This document shows, piece after piece, positions 33,958 to 45,028 of a stretch of 64,000 bases of DNA. The position numbers were made by a program, and so were the translations under genes. This DNA is from Aurifilum marmelostoma (lineage: Eukaryota; Ascomycota; Sordariomycetes; Diaporthales; Cryphonectriaceae): positions 620,001-684,000 of the forward strand of contig JAMXSV010000016.1 of assembly GCA_027559495.1 (NCBI GenBank), written 5' to 3'. The notes beneath the pieces were generated by a model. That model was not told where the DNA came from. It did not search any database and was given only the letters and a program-made list of their open reading frames with translations. The number at the start of each line of letters is the position of its first letter. The first letter of the stretch is position 1.

Positions 33958-34818
33958 GGTCTCACCCGAGATTGGAAATCCGAGTCTCCTCCTATGGTCC
34001 ATTTTGCTACTTTATCAGTTCTCGGTCAAATTTCGAAACTTCAATGGCGTGTTGCACAGATAAGCCAGTTCAGGGCCTAACTAGTTGAATCTTCTCTTTC
34101 GTCAAGGTGCGTAATGTGCAATGGTAAGTCAACAGGCCAGCTAAGAATCTGAATATGTAATTAGAGAAAGATTTTTCTGCAAGTTTTTGCTGCCTCTCTG
34201 ATATCGTACTACGACTTTGCTTCAATCTTCCCACTCTTCTTCACTGACCGCAAGATGATCACCACACCTTTTGCTGAGCAAGAGCTTGAGGCAAAAAAGG
34301 AATCCCTGCCACCCGCTACTGTGTCCCGCCACCGCCTCCGTCCGTTCACGCACACACATGTGTATTACACTGTACACATGCATGAACCTATGTTGAAGTC
34401 CCGGTGGAGGTCCAGGAACACCATTCCAGAAGCCTTCTAAATATGGTAGCTCCAGGCGAGGTGTGCCACCATTACACATAGCCTCCTGAGCTTGCCTCGC
34501 CCCCCCCCCTCCCCTACTCACCGAGCCAGCGAGCTTACCCCGAGCCAAACGACCTCCCTTGCTCTCCCTCTGGAGAGGGAGACTAGAGCGCATGTAGTAG
34601 ACAGCTCGAATCCTCCTTTCATTTCTCCACAGAATTTGATGGCGGCCTCTCACCAGGGACTACCCCTCGCATCACGACCTTGTGACACTGGTAGTAGTAT
34701 CAACATCCATTTGAGACACCCAGCCCGAGCACCTCTACCTTGCACCAGCCTCCAAACAACAGCATCATCCAACGGACACACATACCTTACTCAAGGTCCG
34801 GCCTTGATTCGTCACCCG

Positions 34819-34833
34819 CCCCCCCCCCCCCCC
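34819..34833. repeat. Poly-C run of 15
   Basis: Uninterrupted C15 in the same gene-free interval as the C16 run. Confidence 0.9.
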
Positions 34834-34987
34834 GAGCCACGTTGCGCTATAACCGCCTCGTATAAGTACATAGCAAGGCCCGAGCATAATGTAGCCTACC
34901 AACGTCCCACCTCCCTCCCTTTGTTCCCCACGGGGTAACGCGACCAAGGAAAAGGGGTCCTAGTGTCATGACCATGTTGTGTCGATG

Positions 34988-35004
34988 GCATGCATGCATG
35001 CATG
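34988..35004. repeat. GCAT tetranucleotide repeat
   Basis: Four tandem copies of GCAT followed by G, a self-complementary microsatellite. Confidence 0.85.
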
Positions 35005-35562
35005 ATTTCGGGTCAGACTTGCGGGCCATGCAGCTCACTGGGTGGCTGGAGACATTGCGATGGGACGTGCTGCCGGTACAAGGCCTCTTGGCGGCCTCGC
35101 CTGTGCCGTCGGCCTTGGAACCGCCTTGCATTCAAGGCGAAGTCACGGCAGAAGACCAAATCTTGTGAATATGATTGCTATTCTGACAATCCTTCACCGT
35201 CCACCGCCAGGCACTCTTCAGCGGTATTCCAGCGGTGGATTCCTGTCTCAGGTGCCACTCATCCTCCGAAATCAAAAACGTAAGGGGGTATCTTGAGCCA
35301 TGTCCTGTTTAACCGTCCATCCATCAACCTTCCGAGCAATTGTGGAGTAACAAAAGCATATGTGCGCGTCCGTGTGTGATATGTGGGCATCTAGACATCG
35401 ATAGTGCAGATCGCACTCGCAAATCCCACAAAAGCCATTTGTCAAAGTATCCAACCCCTCCTTGGCCAGTGGGCTCGCTTCGGGGGCAGAACCCTTGTCT
35501 CAAAACACAAGCGCGGATGTTTTCTCAACTTGGCGCATACCCTCAGGTCACGCGACACCCAC

Positions 35563-37926
35563 TCAGTACTCATCATCGTTATCTCCACCAAACTCCTCGC
35601 CGTCGTCCTCGTTGTTGTCGTTGTACTGCTCGTTGTAATCCTCCTCGTCCTCCACATCATCCTCGTCTTGATCCCCACCGTGTGTGTCATCCATGTCATC
35701 GTCATCGTCCACCGAGGCTGTCTCGCTACCAGCACGGCTGGTCTGTCGGCTAGCGATCTCGCTGCCGATCACAGAGCCCGGTCCACCACGACCAGAGAGC
35801 ATCCTCTTGAGGGCATCGTAGTCGAACTTTTTGGAGACCTGGTGGCGCTTGATGGTGGCCACGGCGGCATCACCTGCGGAGCTGGCGGGCGTGGACTGAC
35901 CCTCCCCGATCCGAGGCTTGCGGTGATTCTTGCGAGGCTTCTTGGGCGGTGCCATCTTGGCCTTGTACTCCTTCTCCTGCTGCTGTCGGAGCCAGTCCTT
36001 GTTCTCGTTGAGCCACAGCTGCTCCTTCAGCTGGGACTCCTCCTCGGTCAGCAGGCAGTTGAGCACCTCCGGATCGTTGGCAAATTCATCGTCAGCCACA
36101 TCGGGAGCGTCAATCGAACCCTCGCCTTGGTACCTGGCCGGCCGCATAGACGCGCTGATGTCTAGAAGCTCCTCCTTCGTCTTACCGGACCACTTCTCGG
36201 CGGCTTTCCACATGTCTGAATCCACGTTCATAATGTCCTGCTCAATCTTCTGCGCCTTCTCCAGCTCCTCATCCTGCCAGTTCTCCCCAAAGTCAAACCC
36301 TCTCATGGCACTGCCGTTCAGGCGACCCTTTCGGACAGACTTGGCTCCTGGTTGAACACTGCCGGTCATACCAGCAGCCGCTGCCGCGTCTAGTAGATCA
36401 GATCCCGGCAGCGGGACGTCCCCGTACTTCGAGGCCAAGGCATCTTCCATATCCTGGTCGTCCTCAGGATTGGCTTCACCAAGGTCGTCCTCGGTGATAG
36501 CTCGACCCCGTGGGCTTGTGGACCTTGCCGGGGATCGACGTCCAGTCGGCAGAGCGGGGATTGCAAATCCGTCCGAGTCGGTCTGGGATTGTTGAGGCTG
36601 TTGAGAAGGCTCCTGGGAAGGCTGAGGGGTCGATGAGCTGCCACTTGTGGAAGCGGGACCGTTTGCGGCGGGCTCTTCGGTTCGTTGTCTCTTATTATTG
36701 CCAGAATCTTCGGATGGCGCGTCTCCGTCTGCATCGGCGGTAGCTAGCTTGCGCTTGCGGCCTGCCTTTTTCTTCAGCATCTCGTCTTGGTACGCCTTCG
36801 ACTGGCGATAGAAAGCAGGAGGGTCGTGTGTCTCTCCAATCAGGCCCTTCTCCCTGAAGTTGGCAATGCTCATCTTCGCAGAGTTGACACGGGCGAACTC
36901 GTCCAGACGCTGCCTGAGGGTGGCCGTGGTCGTCTTGGCAACATACGAGACCTCCTCGGCGGTGCGGCGAAAGTTGTTCATCCTGGCGGCGACCATGACG
37001 GCAGAGCCACAGACACCCGCCGGCTTGCGGCCGGTATTGATCCAGTCGCGGTCCATCCTCGAGACGATGCGTACGGCGTCCTTCTGGACCTTCTCGGTCT
37101 CGAGGTCAAATCCGAGCCGACTGCACATGCTCTTGATAATGTCCTCGGGAAACAACGGCTCGAAAGGGCAGTCCTTGGCAGGGTCACTGTAGAGCATGGC
37201 AAGCAGTTTCTTGAAAGTCCTGCCGAGCCTGAAGACGTCGATGTTGATGACATCGGCGATATCGATAAGCATGGTTCTCGTGTTTCCAGAGTTACGCACA
37301 GCCCAGTAGACAGCGGCACCAGCGCCACGGTCAGTGGTCCTGCCGCGGAGGAAGCCTCTGGCCTGCATGTGTTTGAACTGAGCCATGGCCACATCCGCGA
37401 TTCGAGAAGGCAGCTGACACTTGAGGACGATGCCGTTGATGGCGTTCTGGCCGGTCCTGAGGGTCTCGATATTGTTGGGACCATCGCCGCCGCCAGCAAC
37501 ACGTCGGCGGCCGTTTTGCATCGTCATGCGGTGACCGGCCTCGCCAAAGCCGATGTTGACACCCTGGGCGTACGCCTGACCGTTCGCAGCCTCGCCGAAC
37601 TGAACCTCGCTGACAATGTTGATCTGATCGGTAGCTTCATAACCGCAGGACTTGCAGATCCCGTCTTCGCCCACGTCAGGGGATGTGCACTTAGGGTTGA
37701 TGCATCTTGACTGGATCCCGCTGGTGGCAATACCAGGGGCGGTGGCGGCTGAGGGGGGGGGGGGGAACCGGCCTGGGAGGAAGCCCTGCTGGCGTTGCTG
37801 GCATTCAGCTGGGCCTTCTGCTTGCGTCGCCAGTCTCGATCCTGCACTGCCCGAGCTGGGTTGAAGGCCGGCTTACTGGGCTTGGGGGTGCCCGTTTTTT
37901 CGGGGTGTCTTGACCATGGATGACAT
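35563..37926 (-). CDS. brf1: TFIIIB subunit BRF1, with N-terminal frame breaks at homopolymers
   Basis: BRF1 recruits RNA polymerase III to tRNA and 5S genes. The main frame runs from the zinc-ribbon end to a stop at 35563. It shows GICKSCGYEATDQINIVSEVQFGE, then two cyclin-like repeats (about NAINGIVLKCQLPSRIADVAMAQF and DIADVINIDVFRLGRTFKKLL onward), then the BRF1-specific C-terminal region with TEEESQLKEQLWLNENKDWLRQQQ and a final acidic tail. Upstream the same frame supplies the first zinc Cys pair, CINPKC. The residues before that continue only if the frame shifts at the G13 run 37753-37765, and the most plausible start (ATG at 37926 or 37917, MSSMVKTPRK) is linked only if it shifts again at the T6 run 37895-37900. 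An alternative is an intron with a gtaagc donor and a C-rich acceptor near the same run, but that still needs one shift. Identity is certain; the first 60 residues are not. Confidence 0.88.
37753..37765. repeat. Poly-G run of 13 (poly-C in BRF1 sense)
   Basis: Lies in the 5' coding region of BRF1; the reading frame on one side is offset by one from the other side. Confidence 0.9.
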
Positions 37927-40115
37927 GGCGACAAGACTGGTTGGTTGGCTGCCTGTTGGTTTGGTTGTTTATTTGGAAGATGGCGATGGTGTGTCGCGTA
38001 ACCGCTCGTAGAAATGGGTATGAGTATGACGACGAACAGGGAAAGAAAGCCGAGTGTTGATAAATTGCAAAGGGTTCAGGTAAACCTCAGCTGGTGAGAT
38101 GCGACGCGGCGATGATGAGGCGTGGGGCTATAGTCGGTGACGGATGGATGGCCTCTCGGGCTGAGTCACAACAGGCAGGTTGACGATGTTCTCGGTCTGC
38201 CAATCAAGGCGTGATGAGCAGAGCAGAGATGAGCCAAGAATGGGTTGGCAGTTTGTTTCGAAATCAAAAATTGGTGAGAAGTTGCACGATGAAGGTGTCT
38301 TTATGCATGACTGAAGGGTGTAATGCCATTGGACGGTGCTTGGGTGCGGTGGCGGTGGGTTTTGGTGGCAGGAGAGTGTGGTGATGCGAAAGTTGAGAAA
38401 AGTCGAAGGAGGAGTCGGCGTCTTCGGCGCGCCAGTAGCTCAAGGGAAAAATCGATCGGTATGCACAAGGCCCCGCGCCAAAAATCAGGCAAAAGTGCGG
38501 CGGGGGTCGTGAAATGGCGCTAGACAATTTTCTGCTGGCTGCTGCTTATGTAATGGGCAGCAGCACCCGGCGGTCAAGATTGGTGGACGCTGCTAGTTCG
38601 AACCTGGGTTTTCCACATTCTTTTCATCCAGACTTTTCGTCTCAATTTTGACCTCACCTCCTGCAATCAATCCCACCACCCCCTCTCCATTAGGGGGAAG
38701 AGATCTACTACCTAGACGCATTCCCCGAACCTCAGCGAGCAGGCAAGGTGTACTATTGATAAAGCAAGTCATATCGTGTGCATACATATTTTTGGCCGCA
38801 GCATTCGATCCGAGTACTGGGTGAGCTGAGGTTGAATCACAAGTGACAATGACTCTATCTGCCCGTCACCCTGATTGTACATTTATCTTTCAAATTGTCA
38901 AATGATGGTATCATTCAGGCGGACCCTTAGCAAGCAAATTGACTCCTCGATGAACCTGCTAAGTGGGCAACACGAACGACGGGCACCTAGCGTATCCCAA
39001 CACGGGTTCGGACCCTACCACGTTACAATGGCGTCACAAAAGAAGAGTCCGTACTTGCTAGCTCCTTCTTCCTAGCACGATGATAATTCTTCACAAGCCT
39101 CGTCATTGCCGAAGAGCAAGTGTCGTACCGTCACCCTAGACACAAGTCCAGCTTGGTCGGTGTGTGTTCTTCGGGGAGTGTCCTCGGCTGAACTTCCAGA
39201 ATACGAGCATCATCAGACCTGAAAACAAAGTCTCACTGACTTGGTCAGGGCACACCAGACATGCACTGGAAAAATGTCAGGGCGCTGAGCAGATGACTGC
39301 TATCGTGAGCTGCTCAGCCTCCTCAGCTGAGGTCCTGCACCCTGAGGTGGGACAGTCGGATGCTGCTGAGTCCGCAAAGATTAATTACCGTGGAATCACA
39401 AATTTACTGTGGTCAGTGCTGAACCGGGTTGCACAGCTTGCCAATGCATGATGCTTCTGACTCTCTCTTGTGTGATGACTGAGACGGTACTCCAACCTAT
39501 CAACATTACTCCTTTCGGGCTCTTCCCGAGGATTCTCAGCCACAACATCAGCGGAACGGGACGGGGAGAGCGAGTGGCACCAGTGGGGTGCCTGAGAGTG
39601 GTCAGAAAGCGGATTCCGCATACTTATATGGTCACCAAGCGATCTGGTTTCTCTGTGGAATTTTATCCGTGGATAATACATCTCCAGCATATCGGCCTCT
39701 CTCTTCTCGTCTACCGCCCTGCTGGGCTGAGTAAAATCCACGGACCCGCAGCTCATCTCATTTATACGAAGTTCATGAGGCAGCATCCACTCTATCCGTC
39801 CCCCCTGCAAACTCGACTGTCAACGGACACACACGCCTATTCCAATTTAGGTTTCACGACCTTCAGGAAAAAAGAAAGAGAAAGGGTAAGCGATAGGAAA
39901 AGGAAGAGAGAAATAGGAAAAGAGAAGAAAACGGATGATGCTAGCCAAGACCTTAATTTGAAGCTTAAACTCTCACCTTACGGGACCTGGCTACCTAGTC
40001 AATCGCTAATTACATCCTATAAATAAAACATCAGTGCGCCGCAGGTCATAATTAATACCGCCATATAATCTTCTCGAGCTCCAGCCCTCTTCTTGACGGA
40101 AACGACTCCTCATCG
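37927..40115. other. Intergenic, divergent promoter region of BRF1 and the GMC gene
   Basis: About 2.2 kb. A TGAGTCA motif at 38162-38168 lies about 240 bp before the BRF1 start; a single such match may be chance. A plus-strand open frame from about 39447 to 40026 is long but ends in a purine tract encoding Arg/Lys/Glu runs and overlaps the GMC promoter, so I do not call it. Confidence 0.5.
40018..40025 (+). promoter_or_regulatory. TATA box of the GMC oxidoreductase gene
   Basis: TATAAATA 98 bp before the ATG at 40116. Confidence 0.5.
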
Positions 40116-41969
40116 ATGATAATGAAAAAAACATCATCAATCGTCGCGGCGGCAGCTTCCGCACTCCCCCTTCTCCTCGAGGATGGCGCCTCGGCCGCTC
40201 CGCTGGTCAATGTCAGCCAGGGTGGTAGTGACTGGACCGCGGACCTGTACGACTACATCGTGGTCGGTGCCGGTCCTGCCGGAATTATTGTGGCAGACCG
40301 GCTGAGCGAGACGGGCGCGAAGACGCTCCTTCTAGAACAGGGAGGACCTTCCTATGGCATCACTGGTGGGACGGAGAGGCCGGCCTGGCTGAACGGGACC
40401 GAGCTCAGTCGTGTCGATGTGCCTGGGTTGTGTAAGTCTAAATGCACATGCCAATTGCAGGGAGAAACTGCCACACAGAATATCCTAAGCTAACATATGA
40501 CGCATTGATAAGATTCAACCATCTTCGCCACGGGTTCTGATACCCTGTTGTGCAACGAACGGTATTCTGCGTATGGAGGCTGCAATATTGGAGGCTCCTC
40601 CTCCATCAACGCAGGTCTATACTTTCAGCCTCCCTCCTCGGACTGGGACAACTTCCACCCTTCAGGGTGGAAGAGCGCAGACGTTGCGCCGTCGATCCAG
40701 CGTCTCTACGAGCGCCAGCCATCAATCGAGGTTACCTCACAGGATGGCCAGTTTTATGCACAGTCTGGCTACGAAGCCGCTCGGAGCTGGCTTGTTGACG
40801 GTGCGGGCTATGCAGAGGTCGACATCAACGAGCAGGCAGACCGAAAGCAGGCAGTATTTGGTCACACCGAGTATGACTATAATGATGGCCAGAGAGGCGG
40901 GCCGGTCACGACGTACCTGCAGTCGGCGCTGGACCGGGAGAACTTCCTGCTGAGGAGCAACGTCACAGTCCTGCGGGCCATCAGAACCGGCTCACGGGCC
41001 ACGGGGGTACTGGCCACTGTGGATGGGGTCGACGTGACGATCAATCTGACTCCGGCAACTGGCCGTATCGTGTTCAGCGGCGGTGCTATGTTCAGCCCGT
41101 CCCTGTTGATGCACTCTGGCATCGGCCCAGCAGATGCCCTCACAACCCTGGCGCAGGGCGGCGTCCTCGATCCGTCCCTGGCTCCGTCGTCGTGGATCAA
41201 TAACAGTGATGTCGGCAGCGGTCTGTTCGACAATCCTAACACATTCATCGAGCTAAGCAGCCCGTCGGTGCAGTCCTTCACTTACTCCTACGACGGCCCC
41301 GCCACAGTCTCTGAGAGGGACCTTTATCTTAACAACCGCTCCGGCCCATACACGTTTGCCGGACAGACCTCGGTGTTCTGGACCTATATCAACCACACAG
41401 ATACACCTCCGTCGGGCTTGCAAGGCACGATCGGCACGGCGGGGTATCGCGACTTTACAAACAGCAGCACCATTACCCTCAACATATACGGCACTTCAGG
41501 CATGCTCTCCACAGGCCGCGTCGTGCTCAGCAAGAATAAGAACGGCAACTACATCCCAGGCCCCAGCGATGGCATCTACTACTCTGACGCCGAAGACCGC
41601 GACGCACAGGATATTGCACAGTTTATCTACGATATCTTCTCCGCCCTTGATAAGAGCAACTCGGGGTTGCAGCCCTTGAGTATCCCCAAAAACTCCACCG
41701 TGGATGAGATCAAGACGTACATCACCACCCCGTCTTGGTACGCGGTGGGCGCGGTCAACCACTGGAGCTCCAGCTGCCGCATTGGGAGGTGCGTGGACAG
41801 CTCGACGCGGGTCATTGGTATGGATAACCTGCATGTGGTGGATGCGAGCATCTTGGCGCCGCTGACTGTCAACCCTCAATTTGGGGTCATGGTCGCGGGG
41901 GAGAGAGGCGCAGAGCTGATCAAGGGGCTGAATGTACTTTCCAATACCAGTACATTAGTAGCATCTTGA
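40116..41969 (+). CDS. Secreted GMC oxidoreductase, cellobiose-dehydrogenase-like flavodomain
   Basis: A 590-residue FAD enzyme of the glucose-methanol-choline family. Exons are 40116-40431 and 40513-41969; splicing at gtaagt restores GLYSTIFATGSDTLLC. A signal peptide (IVAAAASALPLLLEDGASAAP) is followed by the FAD motif VVGAGPAGIIVADRLSETG and by YGGCNIGGSSSINAGLYFQP. The C-terminal catalytic pair is His in AVNHWSSSCRIG and Asn in LTVNPQFGVMVAGER, as in the dehydrogenase domain of cellobiose dehydrogenase. There is no cytochrome domain before it and no CBM1 after it, so it is a flavodomain-only relative. Likely role is extracellular sugar oxidation, perhaps feeding electrons to lytic polysaccharide monooxygenases or quinones; the electron acceptor is unknown. 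Its 3' end faces the sirtuin gene tail to tail. Confidence 0.9.
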
Positions 41970-43081
41970 CCGGGTGAGATGCCGTGGAAGAAGCGGTAGG
42001 CGGTGCCGGGCTGCACAAATAACAATGCCCTTGGCCATATATAAGCAAACACATAATCATTAACAAGATGATGTTTCCCAATCGCAACAGTGCTGGTAAA
42101 CAGGCTTACTGCGTTCCCCCCAATCACTCTCGAGAAGAGCTCTGGCAAGATGGCACCAGCATCTTCCTGAAAGAAGAAATCCTTCTTGTTCAAGCCCTTT
42201 GCCGAATTACGGTCCGGATTGATCACCGCAACCCGAGCCCCCATCCCTCTAGCCTTGGCGATATACCCCGCCGCAGGCCAGACCTCCGCCCCCGTCCCAA
42301 TCACCAGCATAACATCGATACGGCCCCGCGACACCCACTCATCCACCTCGTCCAGCATCGCGCCATCGAGCATCTCGTTGAACCAGACCACACCGGGGCG
42401 GAGCAGCGCCTTCTTACAGCTTGGGCAGTGCGGCAGGTCCTTTTGCACGTCGATCTTTGGCACCGGGATAGAAGGATCCAGGAGTGGGAGGCCCTGGTCG
42501 GCTGGTGTGTTGACACTCGAGGCTGGCGCCAGTGCTGGGCAGAGGGGATCGTCGTGGTTGTCCCTCTCGATGTAGCCGCACTTGTCGAAGCATTTGAGGT
42601 CCATGAGGCTGCCGTGAAGCAGACGTAGCTTCTCTGTCGGGTGGCCTGCCCGAGGTGATAGGCCTTGTTTCACGGATGTCAGATAAGTCATGAATCAGGA
42701 ACCAGAACTGGTGGGCTCTGGGCAGGAGTGGCGCCTCCTTCTTTTCATTAATTACTCACCATCAACATTCTGAGTGAGACACAGAAAATTGTCCTTCTTC
42801 TTGGCCAGCTCAGCAAGCGCATAGTGGCCGGCGTTGGGCTGCGCCTTCAAAGCCAAGTGTCGCCGCCACGCATAAAAGAGCCACACAAGCGCCGGGTCCT
42901 CCTCGAAAGCATCGGGTGTGGCCAGCGCCGTGGCGTCGTGGTTGCGCCAGAGCCCGCCTGCGCCGCGGAACGTGGGCAGCCCAGATGCGGCTGATAGTCC
43001 AGCGCCGCAGAGGGCTAGGATGCGGTCGCTGGACCGGAGCAGGTCCTGAAAGTCGGTAACGGAGGTGCTTGGTGGTGACAT
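41876..43081 (-). CDS. SIRT5-type sirtuin, NAD-dependent protein deacylase
   Basis: A class III sirtuin. Exon 1 is 43081-42760 and exon 2 starts at 42663; splicing gives CLTQNVDGLSPRAGHPTEKL. NAD-binding residues are in ALCGAGLSAASGLPTFRG and QNVDG, the catalytic His in RLLHGSL, and the zinc Cys in CFDKCGY and CPSCKK. WLFYAWRR carries the YxxR pair (Tyr70, Arg73) that in SIRT5 binds succinyl, malonyl or glutaryl lysine. The main domain ends at about residue 290 (LPELFSRVIG). The open frame then runs about 80 more residues to 41876, overlapping the end of the opposing GMC gene. A gtaagc donor right after VIGGNA suggests a last intron, so the true C-terminus is uncertain. The frame is also open upstream to an ATG at 43237 that would add a basic, Arg/His/Ser-rich, mitochondrial-type leader. 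Confidence 0.88.
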
Positions 43082-44030
43082 GGCTGAGTGCGGTGTGCTC
43101 CAGAATGAGCGATGCGTGGTATAAGAAGGTCGTATAGGAAAGTCCCTATTATATTGGTGATGGAAGATTCTATATGACGCTTTGAGGTGACGGAGAAGGA
43201 CACTTGGAGGCGGTGCAGTACGATGAGGTGCTTTCATGCTCGAAGATGGACGCGGGGTTGATGAGGCTGCATTGCTGCCTGGCCTGACTGCCTGCTGCGA
43301 GCCAAAAATCGGTGAGACCTCTGCTGTGCCCAACCACCTCGTTTCTCGTGCTTATCGAGGGTGGTGACTCGTGCGAAATCGGTAGATTTAGTGAAGGTTG
43401 CAAATAAGGAAAGATCTGACGGGTTACAATCAATCTCAAAGAGTCGAGGTATAGAAACGGCAGAAATACTTCATAAATAGTCCATAGTACGTCAGTCGGA
43501 CGACAATAGCTTACGTAAGGCAACTGATTTCGACCCCCGCCCCCTTTTTTTTTTCCTTTCCTTCTTTTTTTTTCTTCTTTTTCTTTTCTTTAGTAACCCG
43601 CGCAGAACGTTTGTGCCTGGAAAGGGCAGAGCAAGAGGGACAACATTTATACGTACAGCGAGCCATAGTGAGGAATACCTCGTTCAATTCTGTGGTAGGC
43701 TCGGACCTGCAGCGTGCAAAACATCACAAAAGGCAAGAGTCAAAAGGTTAAATTCAAAACCATGGTTTGAAGACATGGTGTCATTTGATATTGACTTTGG
43801 CTAAGTACGTGAGTACTCGGTGTTCGTACTTCGTAACGCGTGGCTTCTATTGTCTTGCTCTTGTCATTCGAATACTTAAATAAATTGTGTACTTATGGGA
43901 GGGCTTTTGAGTATTTCCTGCTCCAGTAATTAATATTATGTATATTTGCATCAGCATCGCCCCCTGATTAAATGGATGAGCCTATCTGAATGTTATCTTG
44001 CTTTGCTCCAGATCAAATTGACCCTTTCTT
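43082..44030. other. Intergenic, sirtuin upstream region
   Basis: Includes the optional sirtuin leader up to 43237 and T/C-rich tracts near 43542-43592. No other gene seen. Confidence 0.5.
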
Positions 44031-44687
44031 TTAGGCACTTGTCTGTGACCACCTGGTAAGCTTGACCACCAGGTCACACTCCTCCCACATGTTCAGGATT
44101 GAGTTCCGCTCAGCCCGAAGGGCTTTTTGTATAAAGAGTGATTTCCTCTCGTTCTCCAGGCGCTTTCGTCCCTGTAATCCCGAATATATCGTATAAGTGT
44201 AGCCCGGTTTTCTTGCCTGCCCGTATTCCACAAGGGCCTGCATGCGGAGGTCTTCTTTCTTGTCGAGTTCCAAGATCTCAACCGTGTTCTTGAAACCTTC
44301 TTGGAGATAGCATCCCGTCTCTATCCTCCACACGCCCATCTTCAGGGGTGCCGGCTGTTGCACCAGCATTCTGCGCCAACTGGCACCGGTCTGAAGGAAT
44401 TTGTCGAGCTTTGGTGGATACGGATCGCCCGGTGCGACTGAAGCCATGAGGGAGCCCAACTTGTCGTCAACCAGTGGGTTCGTGCGGATGTCCTCGTGGT
44501 ATTCTTGAGGGCTACTCAGTGCCGGCTTTTCCGGCTGAAAGAAGAGGAGTGCTTGTAGTCTGGGGGAGTCTCGGATGACATCGTTCCAGTCGTGGCAGAC
44601 GCGGCTAGCAGACGTGAGTATCGTCCGAAAATCAAGTTGCAGGAGAATGAGCTCAAGAAGCTCCACGGTACCTAGGGCTTGGTCCAT
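44031..44687 (-). CDS. F-box protein of unknown target
   Basis: A single-exon protein of 218 residues from the ATG at 44687. An in-frame ATG at 44762 would add 25 Pro/Cys-rich residues with no family support. The N-terminal 45 residues form an F-box: GTVELLELILLQLDFRTILTSASRVCHDWNDVIRDSPRLQ. F-box proteins link substrates to SCF ubiquitin ligases through Skp1. The rest has no recognisable repeat such as WD40 or LRR; it contains WRRMLVQQPAP, a motif seen in many uncharacterised mould F-box proteins, and ends in a Trp-containing tail. Substrate is unknown. It is the last gene before a 4.6 kb gene-free interval. Confidence 0.8.
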   Translation of the reverse strand: MDQALGTVELLELILLQLDFRTILTSASRVCHDWNDVIRDSPRLQALLFFQPEKPALSSPQEYHEDIRTNPLVDDKLGSLMASVAPGDPYPPKLDKFLQTGASWRRMLVQQPAPLKMGVWRIETGCYLQEGFKNTVEILELDKKEDLRMQALVEYGQARKPGYTYTIYSGLQGRKRLENERKSLFIQKALRAERNSILNMWEECDLVVKLTRWSQTSA

Positions 44688-45016
44688 GATACAGTAAAAC
44701 AAAATTTGAAGGGTTTTGTTTTGGGGAGGGTGGGGGCACGTATCAAGGCGAGCTTCCGGCATGAGGACAGAAAAAAAAAGGATCCCTCTATACTTTCTTC
44801 ATGTCTTATTTCTTATTCCGCCCTCTGAGGAAAGCACCACCTCTTGTACTACTTTCTTACAGCCCCAGCCGGATGGCTTACGAAGAAGGGTCAGCCGCTT
44901 TTCCTTTGACCAAGCCTCCCTGTCATTCTCTCTGATTAAGCTCGTCGTGAAATATACCTTGTTGGCTCGGAATTGACGGTGAGAGGGTCATCCTGTCTGA
45001 AGGCGGTCAACTTGGA

Positions 45017-45028
45017 CCCCCCCCCCCC
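45017..45028. repeat. Poly-C run of 12
   Basis: Uninterrupted C12 in the gene-free interval. Confidence 0.9.

Larger units (their letters stand above)
32008..35562. other. Long gene-free interval rich in simple repeats
   Basis: About 3.55 kb between the 5' end of the permease and the 3' end of BRF1. It contains C16 (33942-33957), C10 (34500-34509), C15 (34819-34833) and a GCAT tetranucleotide run (34988-35004), plus many purine/pyrimidine-biased stretches. Open frames here are short, overlap each other and are compositionally biased. The long region before the permease ATG may be an extended promoter or leader. Confidence 0.55.

Noticed and set aside
34222..34938. Overlapping frames of 143 and 148 codons on both strands
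   Set aside because: Both cross poly-C or low-complexity sequence and neither shows family motifs.
36787..37710. A 307-codon plus-strand open frame antisense to BRF1
   Set aside because: BRF1 on the other strand is unmistakable; the antisense frame lacks domains and arises from codon bias.
38590..38620. TTCGAAC motif resembling a tRNA T-loop
   Set aside because: No paired T-stem, A-box or acceptor stem around it.
39447..40026. A 193-codon plus-strand frame upstream of the GMC gene
   Set aside because: It overlaps the TATA-containing promoter, its end is a translated purine tract (Lys/Arg/Glu), and no domain is seen.
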